From Pontimonas sp965659525 (GTDB lineage: Bacteria > Actinomycetota > Actinomycetes > Actinomycetales > Microbacteriaceae): a DNA stretch of 15,595 nucleotides. This document shows, piece by piece, positions 7,443 through 13,982 of the stretch. The stretch is taken from assembly GCA_965659525.1 (NCBI GenBank), contig CBFHWA010000023.1, positions 1 to 15,595 of the forward strand. The letters are read 5' to 3'. The stretch's first letter is position 1, and each line of letters begins with the position of its first letter. The position numbers were made by a program, and so were the translations under genes. The notes under the pieces are model-generated. The model did no database searches. It was given only the letters and a program-made list of their open reading frames with translations, and was not told where the DNA came from.

Positions 7443-8129
7443 GTGACGAGTAATCACTCGAGCGCCAATTTCCTCCCCGAGAAAGGATCGGGAGCAAAAG
7501 GCACCGCTCGCTTTCGCGGGCGATTTGTCTCCGGTGGCGAGGGACCAGTCAGTGCGGGAAATATCGCCAACCTCATCACGGTGATTCGCATCGGCATTGC
7601 CCCACTGGTCTTGTGGTGGATGCTTCTCGATAATGGTGACGGTGGTCTCTGGCGGTGGCTGGCGGCTGGTCTGTTCGTTCTGGCCATCTCGAGTGACGGT
7701 ATCGATGGAATGCTCGCCAGACGGCGCAACCTGATCACGAGCTCAGGAATTTTGCTCGATCCCGTCGCCGATAAGGCCCTCACCGGCGCGGCATTTATCG
7801 GCCTGGCGGTGTTGTCGGAGCTTCCCTGGTGGGTCGTCATCGTGGTTCTCGGCCGCGAACTGGGCATCACCGTTTTTCGCCTGGCGGTTGCTAAGCGGCG
7901 GATCATTCCCGCCTCGCGCGGCGGGAAAGCCAAAACGTTCTCCCAGGCTCTGGCTTTGGGGTTGTGGTTGATGCCGCTATGGACGGTAGCGGGGCAGTGG
8001 GTGGTGTGGATGAACAACGCGGTGATGGCGATTGCGGTGGGACTGACCGTCATCACCGGTATCGACTACCTCATCCGCGCGCTGCGCGGTGATTCACTAA
8101 CCGGATCTGCCCACCAGGCGCGGTCGTGA
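7443..8129 (+). CDS. pgsA: CDP-diacylglycerol--glycerol-3-phosphate phosphatidyltransferase (PgsA family)
   Basis: This membrane enzyme makes phosphatidylglycerol phosphate from CDP-diacylglycerol and glycerol-3-phosphate. The 228-residue product contains the complete CDP-alcohol phosphotransferase signature DxxDGxxAR(x8)G(x3)D(x3)D: D85, D88-G89, A92-R93, G102, D106, D110. Several hydrophobic segments fit a multi-pass membrane protein (for example about 42-62, 71-84, 113-137 and 165-205). The GTG at 7443 has GGAGG seven bases upstream. The frame is open back to 7209, but that would overlap ftsK by over 200 bases and add low-complexity sequence, so the later start is preferred. An N-terminal extension of about 35 residues, rich in S and G, precedes the first membrane segment. 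Family assignment is firm; among phosphatidyltransferases PgsA is favoured because actinobacterial pgsA genes commonly lie next to cinA/pncC and clgR. Confidence 0.88.
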   Translation: MTSNHSSANFLPEKGSGAKGTARFRGRFVSGGEGPVSAGNIANLITVIRIGIAPLVLWWMLLDNGDGGLWRWLAAGLFVLAISSDGIDGMLARRRNLITSSGILLDPVADKALTGAAFIGLAVLSELPWWVVIVVLGRELGITVFRLAVAKRRIIPASRGGKAKTFSQALALGLWLMPLWTVAGQWVVWMNNAVMAIAVGLTVITGIDYLIRALRGDSLTGSAHQARS

Positions 8130-8650
8130 CGGGCACGCCAGTCGCCCACGCGGGTCGTGCCGAGCAGGTCATCGCTTTGCTGAGTGGTCGCGGCGAGTCC
8201 ATCGCTATTGCTGAGTCGCTCACCGGTGGCATGCTCTGCTCGGCCCTTGTCGATGTTCCCGGCGCCTCCGCTGTGGTGCAGGGCGGGATTGTGAGCTACA
8301 CCAATGCGGTCAAAACACACCTCTTAGGCGTTGATGGCCCCACGTTGGAGCGGGAGGGAGCCGTCAGCGCTGATGTTGCCCTCGAGATGGCCCGCGGCGT
8401 GCGGGGAGTGCTCAGTATTGCCGGTGCCAACTGGGGGGTGTCAACAACGGGGGTCGCCGGACCCGATCCGGACCCCAGGACAGCGACGGCACCGGGAGTG
8501 GTTTTTGTGGCCGTGGTGGGACCCCACGGCCAGCAGTGGTCACAGCGTCTGGAGCTCTCTGGTGATCGCGCCGCGATTCGTCAGGCCAGTGTCGACTTCG
8601 CGCTGGGGCTTATTTTGCAGGCTGTGGCCAGTGTGGCTTCGGGGGAATAA
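8126..8650 (+). CDS. pncC: Nicotinamide-nucleotide amidase, CinA C-terminal domain protein
   Basis: The protein is a stand-alone CinA C-terminal domain of 174 residues, the PncC type that deamidates nicotinamide mononucleotide to nicotinate mononucleotide in pyridine nucleotide recycling. Signature segments are AESLTGG (29-35, with the catalytic Ser31), GGIVSYTNAVK (53-63) and TGVAGP (108-113). The N-terminal CinA domain is absent, as in many bacteria. The segment after TGVAGP reads DPDPRTATAPG in place of the usual DGGTxxKPVG, so the substrate loop is a little divergent. The GTG start overlaps the pgsA stop by four bases (GTGA), which indicates translational coupling. A GC-rich hairpin with the TAA in its loop closes the unit. 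Confidence 0.9.
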   Translation: MTGTPVAHAGRAEQVIALLSGRGESIAIAESLTGGMLCSALVDVPGASAVVQGGIVSYTNAVKTHLLGVDGPTLEREGAVSADVALEMARGVRGVLSIAGANWGVSTTGVAGPDPDPRTATAPGVVFVAVVGPHGQQWSQRLELSGDRAAIRQASVDFALGLILQAVASVASGE

Positions 8651-8658
8651 AACCCCCG
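8640..8658 (+). terminator. Hairpin at the end of pncC, with the stop codon in its loop
   Basis: CGGGGG (8640-8645) pairs perfectly with CCCCCG (8653-8658) around a 7-base A/T loop that contains the TAA stop of pncC (8648-8650). No U-tract follows. Since clgR has its own promoter 75 bases downstream, this is a reasonable end of the ftsK-pgsA-pncC transcript. Confidence 0.5.
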
Positions 8659-8663
8659 TGCCT

Positions 8664-8747
8664 GTGGTTACTATCAGTGGCTACACAGAATGGTCACAGG
8701 GTTTTATCCACCTGGTCCATAGCAAAACTGGTTAGAGTGTGGTCCAC
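8664..8747. promoter_or_regulatory. Repeat-rich promoter region of clgR
   Basis: Two near-identical 8-mers, GTGGTTAC (8664-8671) and GTGGCTAC (8677-8684), lie 13 bases apart. Two TGGTCCA elements follow at 8713-8719 and 8740-8746; the second is part of a 9-bp palindrome GTGGTCCAC (8739-8747). They bracket the -10 box at 8733-8738. Arms GTTTT (8701-8705) and AAAAC (8724-8728) flank the first TGGTCCA. ClgR-type regulators are often autoregulated, so these are possible operator elements, but I cannot match them to a known ClgR site. Confidence 0.35.
8733..8738 (+). promoter_or_regulatory. -10 element of clgR
   Basis: TAGAGT fits the local TAGNNT pattern. Transcription would begin near 8745, giving a leader of about 20 nt that carries the AAGGAGGT ribosome-binding site at 8751-8758. 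Unlike the leaderless genes here, clgR therefore has a short leader with a strong Shine-Dalgarno sequence. Confidence 0.5.
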
Positions 8748-8765
8748 GAAAAGGAGGTGGTTGTC

Positions 8766-9086
8766 GTGGTGTTGATGAGACACGAAATAGGTGATGTCCT
8801 GCGTGACTACCGCCTGCAGCGGGGTAAGACTCTTCGCCAAGTCGCGGGAAGGGCCAATGTTGCCCTGGGCTACCTCAGCGAGATTGAGCGCGGTCAGAAA
8901 GAAGCGAGCAGCGAAGTGCTGCAGTCGATTGCCGATGCACTCGAGTCGCCGCTGTCGGAAATTCTCGTCGAAGTGGGCGAGCGCCTGGCGATGTTCGAAG
9001 AGCTCACCCCGGTCTCTGACGTGCCCGACACGCTGCCCGACGAGCTCTACCGCGACTTCGATATCGCGGCAAGCCCCCGCTCCTAG
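8766..9086 (+). CDS. clgR: ClgR-type XRE-family transcriptional activator
   Basis: ClgR proteins activate Clp protease and other stress genes in actinobacteria. The 106-residue product has a helix-turn-helix of the Cro/CI type at about residues 8-65, with the ClgR-like core GYLSEIERGQKEASSEVL (35-52) and GDVLRDYRLQRGKTLR (9-24). It resembles the mycobacterial ClgR in both the N-terminus and the position after pgsA. The GTG at 8766 lies eight bases behind GGAGG and is preferred to the GTG at 8739, which would place the ribosome-binding site inside the gene; ATG 8775 is an alternative. The acidic C-terminus ends in AASPRS. DUF3046 starts nine bases after the stop, so the two are probably co-transcribed. 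Confidence 0.85.
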   Translation: MVLMRHEIGDVLRDYRLQRGKTLRQVAGRANVALGYLSEIERGQKEASSEVLQSIADALESPLSEILVEVGERLAMFEELTPVSDVPDTLPDELYRDFDIAASPRS

Positions 9087-9095
9087 GGCGCCGGT

Positions 9096-9326
9096 GTGAC
9101 GCTGAGTGAGTTTCAGCGCGCCGTGCTGGACGAGTTTGGTGACGCTCAAGGTCGCGCCCTCTTGCGTGATCTGGTGATGCGCCAGCTAGGCCATCAAACC
9201 CCCCAACAGGCGCTCGATGCCGGTCAGGCTCCGGCTGTCGTCTGGCGGGCACTCTGCGAGGAAATGGATGTCCCTCAGCCCCGTCGTTACGGCGTGGGTA
9301 TCGCTGTCCCGCCAGAGGCCCGCTAG
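9096..9326 (+). CDS. DUF3046 family protein
   Basis: This 76-residue protein matches the small actinobacterial DUF3046 family, which is usually found just upstream of recA. Recognisable parts are LSEFQRAVLDEFGDAQGRAL near the N-terminus and the conserved VVWRALCEEMDVPQPRR towards the C-terminus. The function is not known. It has no membrane segment or signal peptide. The GTG start lies nine bases after the clgR stop with no good ribosome-binding site, so translation may depend on clgR. The TAG stop sits in the loop of a short GC hairpin. Confidence 0.82.
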   Translation: MTLSEFQRAVLDEFGDAQGRALLRDLVMRQLGHQTPQQALDAGQAPAVVWRALCEEMDVPQPRRYGVGIAVPPEAR

Positions 9327-9330
9327 GGCC
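9317..9330 (+). terminator. Short hairpin over the DUF3046 stop codon
   Basis: GGCCC (9317-9321) pairs with GGGCC (9326-9330) around a GCTA loop; the TAG stop spans loop and stem (9324-9326). There is no U-tract. It resembles the hairpin over the pncC stop and lies 36 bases before the SOS box, so it may mark the end of the clgR-DUF3046 transcript. The stem is only five base pairs. Confidence 0.35.
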
Positions 9331-9366
9331 CGTCGTGGGGTTATCGACACGCCGGAGGGGTCGTGT

Positions 9367-9382
9367 TCGAATATTCGTTCGA
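9367..9382. promoter_or_regulatory. SOS box (LexA operator) of recA
   Basis: TCGAATATTCGTTCGA matches the actinobacterial LexA consensus TCGAAC-N4-GTTCGA at 11 of 12 fixed positions; only the sixth base differs (T for C). It lies at the -35 position of the TAGCCT -10 box at 9390-9395, so LexA binding would block RNA polymerase directly. lexA itself is not in the window. Confidence 0.88.
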
Positions 9383-9389
9383 ATAGCAC

Positions 9390-9395
9390 TAGCCT
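9390..9395 (+). promoter_or_regulatory. -10 element of recA
   Basis: TAGCCT is identical to the dapA -10 and to the one before the last gene. It is 7 bp downstream of the SOS box. Transcription would start near 9402, leaving a leader of about 185 nt before the recA ATG. Confidence 0.6.
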
Positions 9396-9401
9396 CGTCC
9401 C

Positions 9402-9586
9402 CAAGGGCGATAGCCCGGTGATATGCCCACAGTGTGGGTCCGCCTCGGATGATGTCAGAGGTGGGGCCATATGGTGAGCAGGCCCATCGGGAAGACCCCA
9501 GCCTTGTCGAGAGACCACGGCCCTTACGGGGGCCGCGGAGGACGACAGACGATAGGCAGCCACCCACTACCAGGCAGGAGAAGTGC
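9402..9586 (+). other. Structured 5' leader of recA
   Basis: The leader can form several hairpins: GGGC/GCCC (9405-9408 with 9413-9416), CCCAC/GTGGG (9426-9430 with 9434-9438), GGGCC/GGCCC (9464-9468 with 9481-9485), and the strongest, CGGCCC/GGGCCG (9518-9523 with 9530-9535), lengthened by two more pairs after one mismatch. A 9-codon reading frame starts at ATG 9423 and stops at 9452, without a good ribosome-binding site. The recA frame is open back to 9434, but nothing supports a longer protein. No known riboswitch is recognised. Confidence 0.4.
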
Positions 9587-10660
9587 ATGACACAGAATGC
9601 TGATCGCGAAAAAGCCCTCGAAGCGGCTCTCGCGCAAATTGACCGTCAGTTCGGTAAAGGATCGGTGATGCGGCTGGGCTCAGAAGAGCGCGCCCCCGTC
9701 GCCGTGATTCCCACCGGATCAATCGCCCTCGACGTCGCCCTCGGTGTGGGAGGACTGCCCCGCGGCCGCATCATCGAAATCTACGGGCCCGAGTCTTCGG
9801 GTAAAACCACCCTCACCCTCCACGCGATTGCCAACGTGCAGCAGCAGGGTGGAATCGCGGCCTTTGTCGACGCCGAGCACGCACTGGACCCGGAATACGC
9901 CAAAAGCCTCGGGGTCAACATCGACGAGTTACTTGTTAGCCAGCCTGACACTGGTGAGCAGGCGCTAGAAATTGCCGACATGCTCGTTCGCTCCGGGTCG
10001 GTGGACCTCGTGGTGATCGACTCGGTGGCTGCCCTGGTGCCGCGCGCGGAAATTGAGGGCGAAATGGGTGACACGCACGTGGGACTTCAAGCCCGGCTGA
10101 TGAGCCAAGCGCTTCGGAAACTCACCGGCGGCTTGAACTCCACGGGAACGACGATGATTTTCATCAACCAGTTGCGCGAAAAAATTGGTGTGTTCTTTGG
10201 AAGCCCCGAAACCACAGCGGGTGGTAAAGCTCTGAAGTTCTACGCTTCGGTTCGTCTTGATATTCGACGCATCGAGACCCTCAAAGAAGGCTCCGACGCG
10301 GTCGGAAACCGCACCCGGGTGAAAGTTGTGAAGAACAAGATGGCCCCGCCGTTTAAACAAGCCGAGTTCGACATCCTTTATGGCACCGGCATTTCCCGCG
10401 AGGGAAGCCTGATCGACTTCGGTGTGGAGCACAACCTCGTGCGCAAATCCGGCGCGTGGTTCACCTACGAGGGTGATCAGCTCGGTCAGGGCAAAGAAAA
10501 CGCCAGAAAGTACCTCATCGAGCATCCAGAAATCGCCGCGGAGATTGAGCGCAAGATTCTCGAGTTGCTCGGTGTTGCCCAAATCACCGGTGAGAATGTC
10601 GGCGAAGAAGGCGCAAAGGTGGAATCTCTCGAAGAACACCGCGCTGAGAAAACCGCCTAG
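9587..10660 (+). CDS. recA: Recombinase RecA
   Basis: RecA polymerises on single-stranded DNA, drives homologous strand exchange and triggers LexA self-cleavage. The 357-residue product has Walker A GPESSGKT (67-74), the Walker B strand LVVIDSV (141-147), and loop L2 around GVFFGSPETTAGGKALKFYASVR (201-223). The L2 sequence has FF and TTA where many RecAs have MF and TTT, a variant typical of Microbacteriaceae. No intein interrupts it, unlike the recA of some mycobacteria. The ATG at 9587 has AGGAG eight bases upstream, and the frame extension to 9434 is treated as leader. An SOS box and TAGCCT promoter precede it. recX starts 21 bases after the stop, so the pair is an operon. Confidence 0.98.
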   Translation: MTQNADREKALEAALAQIDRQFGKGSVMRLGSEERAPVAVIPTGSIALDVALGVGGLPRGRIIEIYGPESSGKTTLTLHAIANVQQQGGIAAFVDAEHALDPEYAKSLGVNIDELLVSQPDTGEQALEIADMLVRSGSVDLVVIDSVAALVPRAEIEGEMGDTHVGLQARLMSQALRKLTGGLNSTGTTMIFINQLREKIGVFFGSPETTAGGKALKFYASVRLDIRRIETLKEGSDAVGNRTRVKVVKNKMAPPFKQAEFDILYGTGISREGSLIDFGVEHNLVRKSGAWFTYEGDQLGQGKENARKYLIEHPEIAAEIERKILELLGVAQITGENVGEEGAKVESLEEHRAEKTA

Positions 10661-10681
10661 AAACGCTCCTGGCCCATCACT

Positions 10682-11419
10682 ATGACACCTCCATCGTCAT
10701 CGCCCCGTGACGAGTCGGCGCAGCCGGGGGAGGGTGAGGCAGAAGTCATCGCCTTCCCCCAGGCTCCGGCCAGCCCACCTGTGCGTGAGACTCAGCCGAC
10801 TGAGGCGTGGCCCGGTCAACTAATTGACCTTCAGGCGGCCCGGGAAATGGCCGGTGTGACCGACTCGGCGAGTCCACCGGCTGCTACCAGCCCACCGCCG
10901 CCGGTGTTGGGCGGATTAGAGGATGTGAGTGCGGTGGGGGTGAGTGACCTCAGCGATGCCGAGGAGTGTGCCGGGGCGAGAAATATTGCCCTTCGCTCCC
11001 TCGCGGCCAGGGCACGATCTGAAGCGGAGATTCGCCAGAAGCTGGCAGACCGGGGAGTAGCCCCAGAGCTCATCGACCGGGTTGTTGGAGACCTCATTGA
11101 TCAGCGCCTGGTCGATGATTGGCAACTGGCCACTGACCTTGCTCACACTCTCCAGGAGGGCAAGAAGATGGGCCCAGCGGCGGTTCGCCAGGCCCTGGTG
11201 AAGCGGCGGATTTCGCGGGTAATCATTGATGAGGTGACAGCCGGGTTAAACCCGGTCGACTCGGAAACCCTCGAGGAGCTCGCGCGGTCTCGAATGCGCG
11301 TGCTCGGGGGTCTCGACCGCGAGGTTCAGGTGCGTCGCCTCGCGGGATATCTCGCCCGGCGTGGATACCAAGGCTCTGAGGTCTACCGGGCGATTGATCG
11401 GGTTGTCAACCAGGCTTAA
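10682..11419 (+). CDS. recX: Regulatory protein RecX
   Basis: RecX binds RecA filaments and limits their activity. The RecX domain occupies about residues 95-245, a repeated three-helix fold with RSLAARARSEAEIRQKLADR (105-124) and a C-terminal LARRGYQGSEVYRAIDRVV segment. The first 90 residues are a low-complexity extension rich in P, S, A and E that looks disordered; the protein (245 residues) is longer than the E. coli one (166) for this reason. The ATG at 10682 has no clear ribosome-binding site, so coupling to recA is likely. The order recA-recX is the usual one. Identity is firm on context and the conserved core. Confidence 0.92.
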   Translation: MTPPSSSPRDESAQPGEGEAEVIAFPQAPASPPVRETQPTEAWPGQLIDLQAAREMAGVTDSASPPAATSPPPPVLGGLEDVSAVGVSDLSDAEECAGARNIALRSLAARARSEAEIRQKLADRGVAPELIDRVVGDLIDQRLVDDWQLATDLAHTLQEGKKMGPAAVRQALVKRRISRVIIDEVTAGLNPVDSETLEELARSRMRVLGGLDREVQVRRLAGYLARRGYQGSEVYRAIDRVVNQA

Positions 11420-11431
11420 GCACACGGGTTT

Positions 11432-11437
11432 TAGACT
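11432..11437 (+). promoter_or_regulatory. -10 element of miaB, predicted leaderless
   Basis: TAGACT is followed by GGGTGG and the GTG at 11444. The 17-base stretch starting at the hexamer differs from that before dapA at only two positions. An 11-bp palindrome, GGTTG-T-CAACC (11401-11411), overlaps the recX end 20 bases upstream, but it is coding sequence and may be chance. Confidence 0.65.
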
Positions 11438-11443
11438 GGGTGG

Positions 11444-12970
11444 GTGAGCCTGCACACCAACACCGTCGACCAGCCTGAGGTTTTGCCCGGGTCTGGCCGC
11501 CGCTACGAGGTGCGCACATTTGGTTGCCAGATGAATGTTCACGACTCTGAACGTATGGCCGGCTCTCTCGAAGCGGCGGGTTATCGCGAAGTCGCCGCGG
11601 GCGAGCAAGCAGATGTCATCGTCATCAATACCTGCGCCGTGCGCGAAAACGCCGATAACAAGCTCTACGGGACACTGGGCCACCTCGCGGAAAAAAAGCG
11701 CGAACACCCCGGGCTACAGATTGCCGTGGGGGGCTGTTTAGCCCAAAAAGACCAGTCGACGATCGTCGATCGCGCCCCCTGGGTGGATGTCGTTTTTGGC
11801 ACACACAACATGGGTTCTTTGCCGACCCTGTTGGAGCGCTCCCGACACAACCAGCAGGCTGAGGTCGAAATCCTCGAAGCTCTCGACGTTTTTCCCTCCA
11901 CCCTTCCCACCAAACGTGACTCCACCTACTCGGGTTGGGTCAGTATTTCCGTGGGCTGTAATAACACCTGCACGTTTTGTATCGTGCCGAGTCTGCGGGG
12001 GAAAGAAAAAGACCGACGCCCCGGCGAGATCCTTCAGGAAATCGAGGCCCTCGTCGCCGACGGCGCCATCGAGGTGACGCTGCTGGGCCAAAACGTCAAC
12101 ACCTACGGTGTTGAGTTTGGTGACCGCGGTGCTTTTGCCAAACTGCTCCGCGCTGCGGGCAATATTGATGGCCTGGAACGCATTCGCTTCACCAGCCCCC
12201 ACCCGGCTGCCTTCACCGACGATGTCATCGAGGCGATGGCTGAGACCCCCGCGGTGATGCCCCAGCTTCATATGCCCCTTCAGTCGGGCTCTGATGCGGT
12301 GTTAAAGGCGATGCGCCGTAGCTACCGCAGTTCGAAGTTCCTTGGCATCCTCGACCGGGTGCGCGAGCGTATTCCCCACGCGGCGATCACCACTGACATC
12401 ATCGTCGGATTTCCCGGAGAAACAGAACAGGATTTCGAGGACACCCTCGATGTGGTCCGCCAAGCCCGCTTTGCCAGTGCCTTTACTTTCCAGTACTCCA
12501 TCCGGCCGGGAACGCCCGCGGCGACGATGCCCGATCAGCTCCCCAAAGAGGTCGTCCAGGAGCGCTTCGAGCGACTCGTTGCCCTCCAAGACGAAATGTC
12601 CTGGGAGGAAAACACCCGCCAGATTGGCACCGAAGTGCGCGTCTTGGTTGCCACGGGGGAGGGCAAGAAGGATGAGTCCACTCATCGCCTGTCGGGACGG
12701 GCAGAAGACGGACGACTGGTCCACGTCGGGTTAGCCGATTCCCAGCTTCGGCCGCGGCCCGGTGATGTGATCACCGCGACAATTACCGACGCGAAACCGT
12801 TTTTCCTCATCGCCGATCCAGCCACATCCGAGGGTTTTTCAGTGCGGCGGACCCGAGCAGGCGATGCGTGGGACCGCGCGCAGGCCGAATCCTGTGGTGC
12901 GCCCACGCCCGAGTCGTCATCTCTGGGCCCGGTATCGCTGGGGCTTCCCATTCTTCGTACCAAGCCCTAG
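11444..12970 (+). CDS. miaB: tRNA-2-methylthio-N6-dimethylallyladenosine synthase MiaB
   Basis: MiaB is a radical-SAM methylthiotransferase that adds a methylthio group to i6A37 of tRNA, the step after MiaA. The 508-residue product has the N-terminal cluster cysteines C28 (FGCQMN), C64 (NTCAVRE) and C98 (GGCLAQ). The radical-SAM motif CNNTCTFC provides C172, C176 and C179, and a TRAM RNA-binding domain covers about 392-456. About 50 residues follow the TRAM domain, rich in S, G and P, with no recognised fold. The GTG start follows a TAGACT -10 box by six bases, so the mRNA is probably leaderless. Its partner miaA begins ten bases after the stop. Confidence 0.96.
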   Translation: MSLHTNTVDQPEVLPGSGRRYEVRTFGCQMNVHDSERMAGSLEAAGYREVAAGEQADVIVINTCAVRENADNKLYGTLGHLAEKKREHPGLQIAVGGCLAQKDQSTIVDRAPWVDVVFGTHNMGSLPTLLERSRHNQQAEVEILEALDVFPSTLPTKRDSTYSGWVSISVGCNNTCTFCIVPSLRGKEKDRRPGEILQEIEALVADGAIEVTLLGQNVNTYGVEFGDRGAFAKLLRAAGNIDGLERIRFTSPHPAAFTDDVIEAMAETPAVMPQLHMPLQSGSDAVLKAMRRSYRSSKFLGILDRVRERIPHAAITTDIIVGFPGETEQDFEDTLDVVRQARFASAFTFQYSIRPGTPAATMPDQLPKEVVQERFERLVALQDEMSWEENTRQIGTEVRVLVATGEGKKDESTHRLSGRAEDGRLVHVGLADSQLRPRPGDVITATITDAKPFFLIADPATSEGFSVRRTRAGDAWDRAQAESCGAPTPESSSLGPVSLGLPILRTKP

Positions 12971-12980
12971 GCCAGAGATC

Positions 12981-13943
12981 ATGACCGCGTTGGTAGAAGG
13001 CCAACAGCAGCTGCCACTGATTGCTCTGGTGGGTCCGACAGGGTCGGGCAAAACAGCGTTAGCCATTGCTGCTGCGAAGAAACTGCGCGAGGGCGGATAT
13101 CCGGCCGAAATCATCAGCGCTGATGCGATGCAGCTCTACCGCGGTATGGACATTGGCACCGCCAAGGCCACGACTGCTGAGCGCGATGCCATTGTCCACC
13201 AGCTGCTCGATATCTGGGACCCCGCCAATGAGGCCAGCGTTGAGGAGTATCAACGTCTGGCTCGCGAACAGATTCGTGATTGCCACAGCCGCGGCGTCAT
13301 TGCCCTGCTCGTAGGAGGCTCTGGGCTGTATGTCTCCAGTGTGGTTTATGACTTTCAGTTTCCCGGCCACGATCGCGATATCCGCGCCCGGCTCGAGGAG
13401 CAGTTTGACGCCTCGGGGATTGGGCCCCTTGCCGCGCTGCTTCGCCAGAAGGACCCGGAGGTGGCCAATGCGGTAGATCTCAATAACCCTCGCCGGGTGA
13501 TTCGTGCCCTGGAGGTTATGGAGATGACCGGGCAGGCGCCGAGTGCCCACCTGGAGGCCCGGGGTCGGTGGTGGGTGGAGCCAACGCTGATGATTGGTCT
13601 GGATGCCCCGCGAGAGTGGTTACTGCGTCGCATCGACCAGCGGGTGGAGAAAATGTGGCACGACGGTCTGGTCGAGGAGGTGTCACGTCTGCGCGAGCAG
13701 GGTCTGGGAAAAACAGCGAGCCAGGCGATTGGCTACCGGGAGGTGGTGGAGTTACTCGATGGGCAGTTATCCGAATCCGACACCCTGGCTCAGATTGCCC
13801 AGCACACGAAACGCTATGCGAGAAAACAAATGTCGTGGTTTCGCCGAGACGACAATATCCGCTGGGTTGAGCCCACCTCCCCGAGTCTTGTCACCGATGT
13901 TTCGGCCATGATGATGGCCGCTATCGATCCGTCGGGTCAGTAA
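12981..13943 (+). CDS. miaA: tRNA dimethylallyltransferase MiaA
   Basis: MiaA transfers a dimethylallyl group from DMAPP to A37 of tRNAs reading UNN codons, giving the substrate of MiaB. The 320-residue product has the P-loop GPTGSGKT (18-25), the catalytic-site segment ISADAMQLYRGMDIGTAK (45-62), LVGGSGLYV (110-118), and the RYARKQMSWFRRD segment (278-290) that contacts tRNA. The usual SADS is SADA here, a small change. The ATG at 12981 is chosen because the frame upstream to 12864 runs inside miaB; only a weak purine stretch (AGAGA) precedes it. miaB and miaA are adjacent, so both A37 modification steps are made from one transcript. Confidence 0.95.
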   Translation: MTALVEGQQQLPLIALVGPTGSGKTALAIAAAKKLREGGYPAEIISADAMQLYRGMDIGTAKATTAERDAIVHQLLDIWDPANEASVEEYQRLAREQIRDCHSRGVIALLVGGSGLYVSSVVYDFQFPGHDRDIRARLEEQFDASGIGPLAALLRQKDPEVANAVDLNNPRRVIRALEVMEMTGQAPSAHLEARGRWWVEPTLMIGLDAPREWLLRRIDQRVEKMWHDGLVEEVSRLREQGLGKTASQAIGYREVVELLDGQLSESDTLAQIAQHTKRYARKQMSWFRRDDNIRWVEPTSPSLVTDVSAMMMAAIDPSGQ

Positions 13944-13948
13944 TGGAG

Positions 13949-13970
13949 GGCCTCAGTCGTGGAGGCTTTG
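13949..13970 (+). terminator. Weak hairpin between miaA and dapF, possible terminator
   Basis: GCCTC (13950-13954) pairs with GAGGC (13962-13966) around a 7-base loop, with one G-U pair added at the base, followed by TTTG. The stem is short and ends at the dapF -10 box, so it may mark the miaB-miaA end or be coincidental. Confidence 0.35.
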
Positions 13971-13976
13971 TAGGCT
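13971..13976 (+). promoter_or_regulatory. -10 element of dapF, predicted leaderless
   Basis: TAGGCT is followed by six bases (CGGGTT) and the ATG at 13983, with no ribosome-binding site between. This is the leaderless layout seen at five other genes of the window. Confidence 0.6.
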
Positions 13977-13982
13977 CGGGTT

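Noticed and set aside
8673..8695. A RecA-NDp-like promoter (TTGTCAGTG type) at TATCAGTG upstream of clgR
   Set aside because: The upstream half is similar, but no TAnnnT follows at the required 8-base spacing.
9084..9089. TAGGGC at the clgR stop, six bases before the DUF3046 GTG, as another leaderless -10
   Set aside because: The last base is C, not the conserved T, and the TAG is explained as the stop codon of clgR. The same holds for TAGGCC before miaA at 12968.
9434..9586. Longer RecA starting at GTG 9434 or ATG 9449
   Set aside because: The extra residues are unlike any RecA N-terminus, and ATG 9587 has AGGAG and the expected MTQNADREKAL start.
9587..10660. Intein in recA
   Set aside because: The protein is a continuous 357 residues with all RecA motifs and no insertion.
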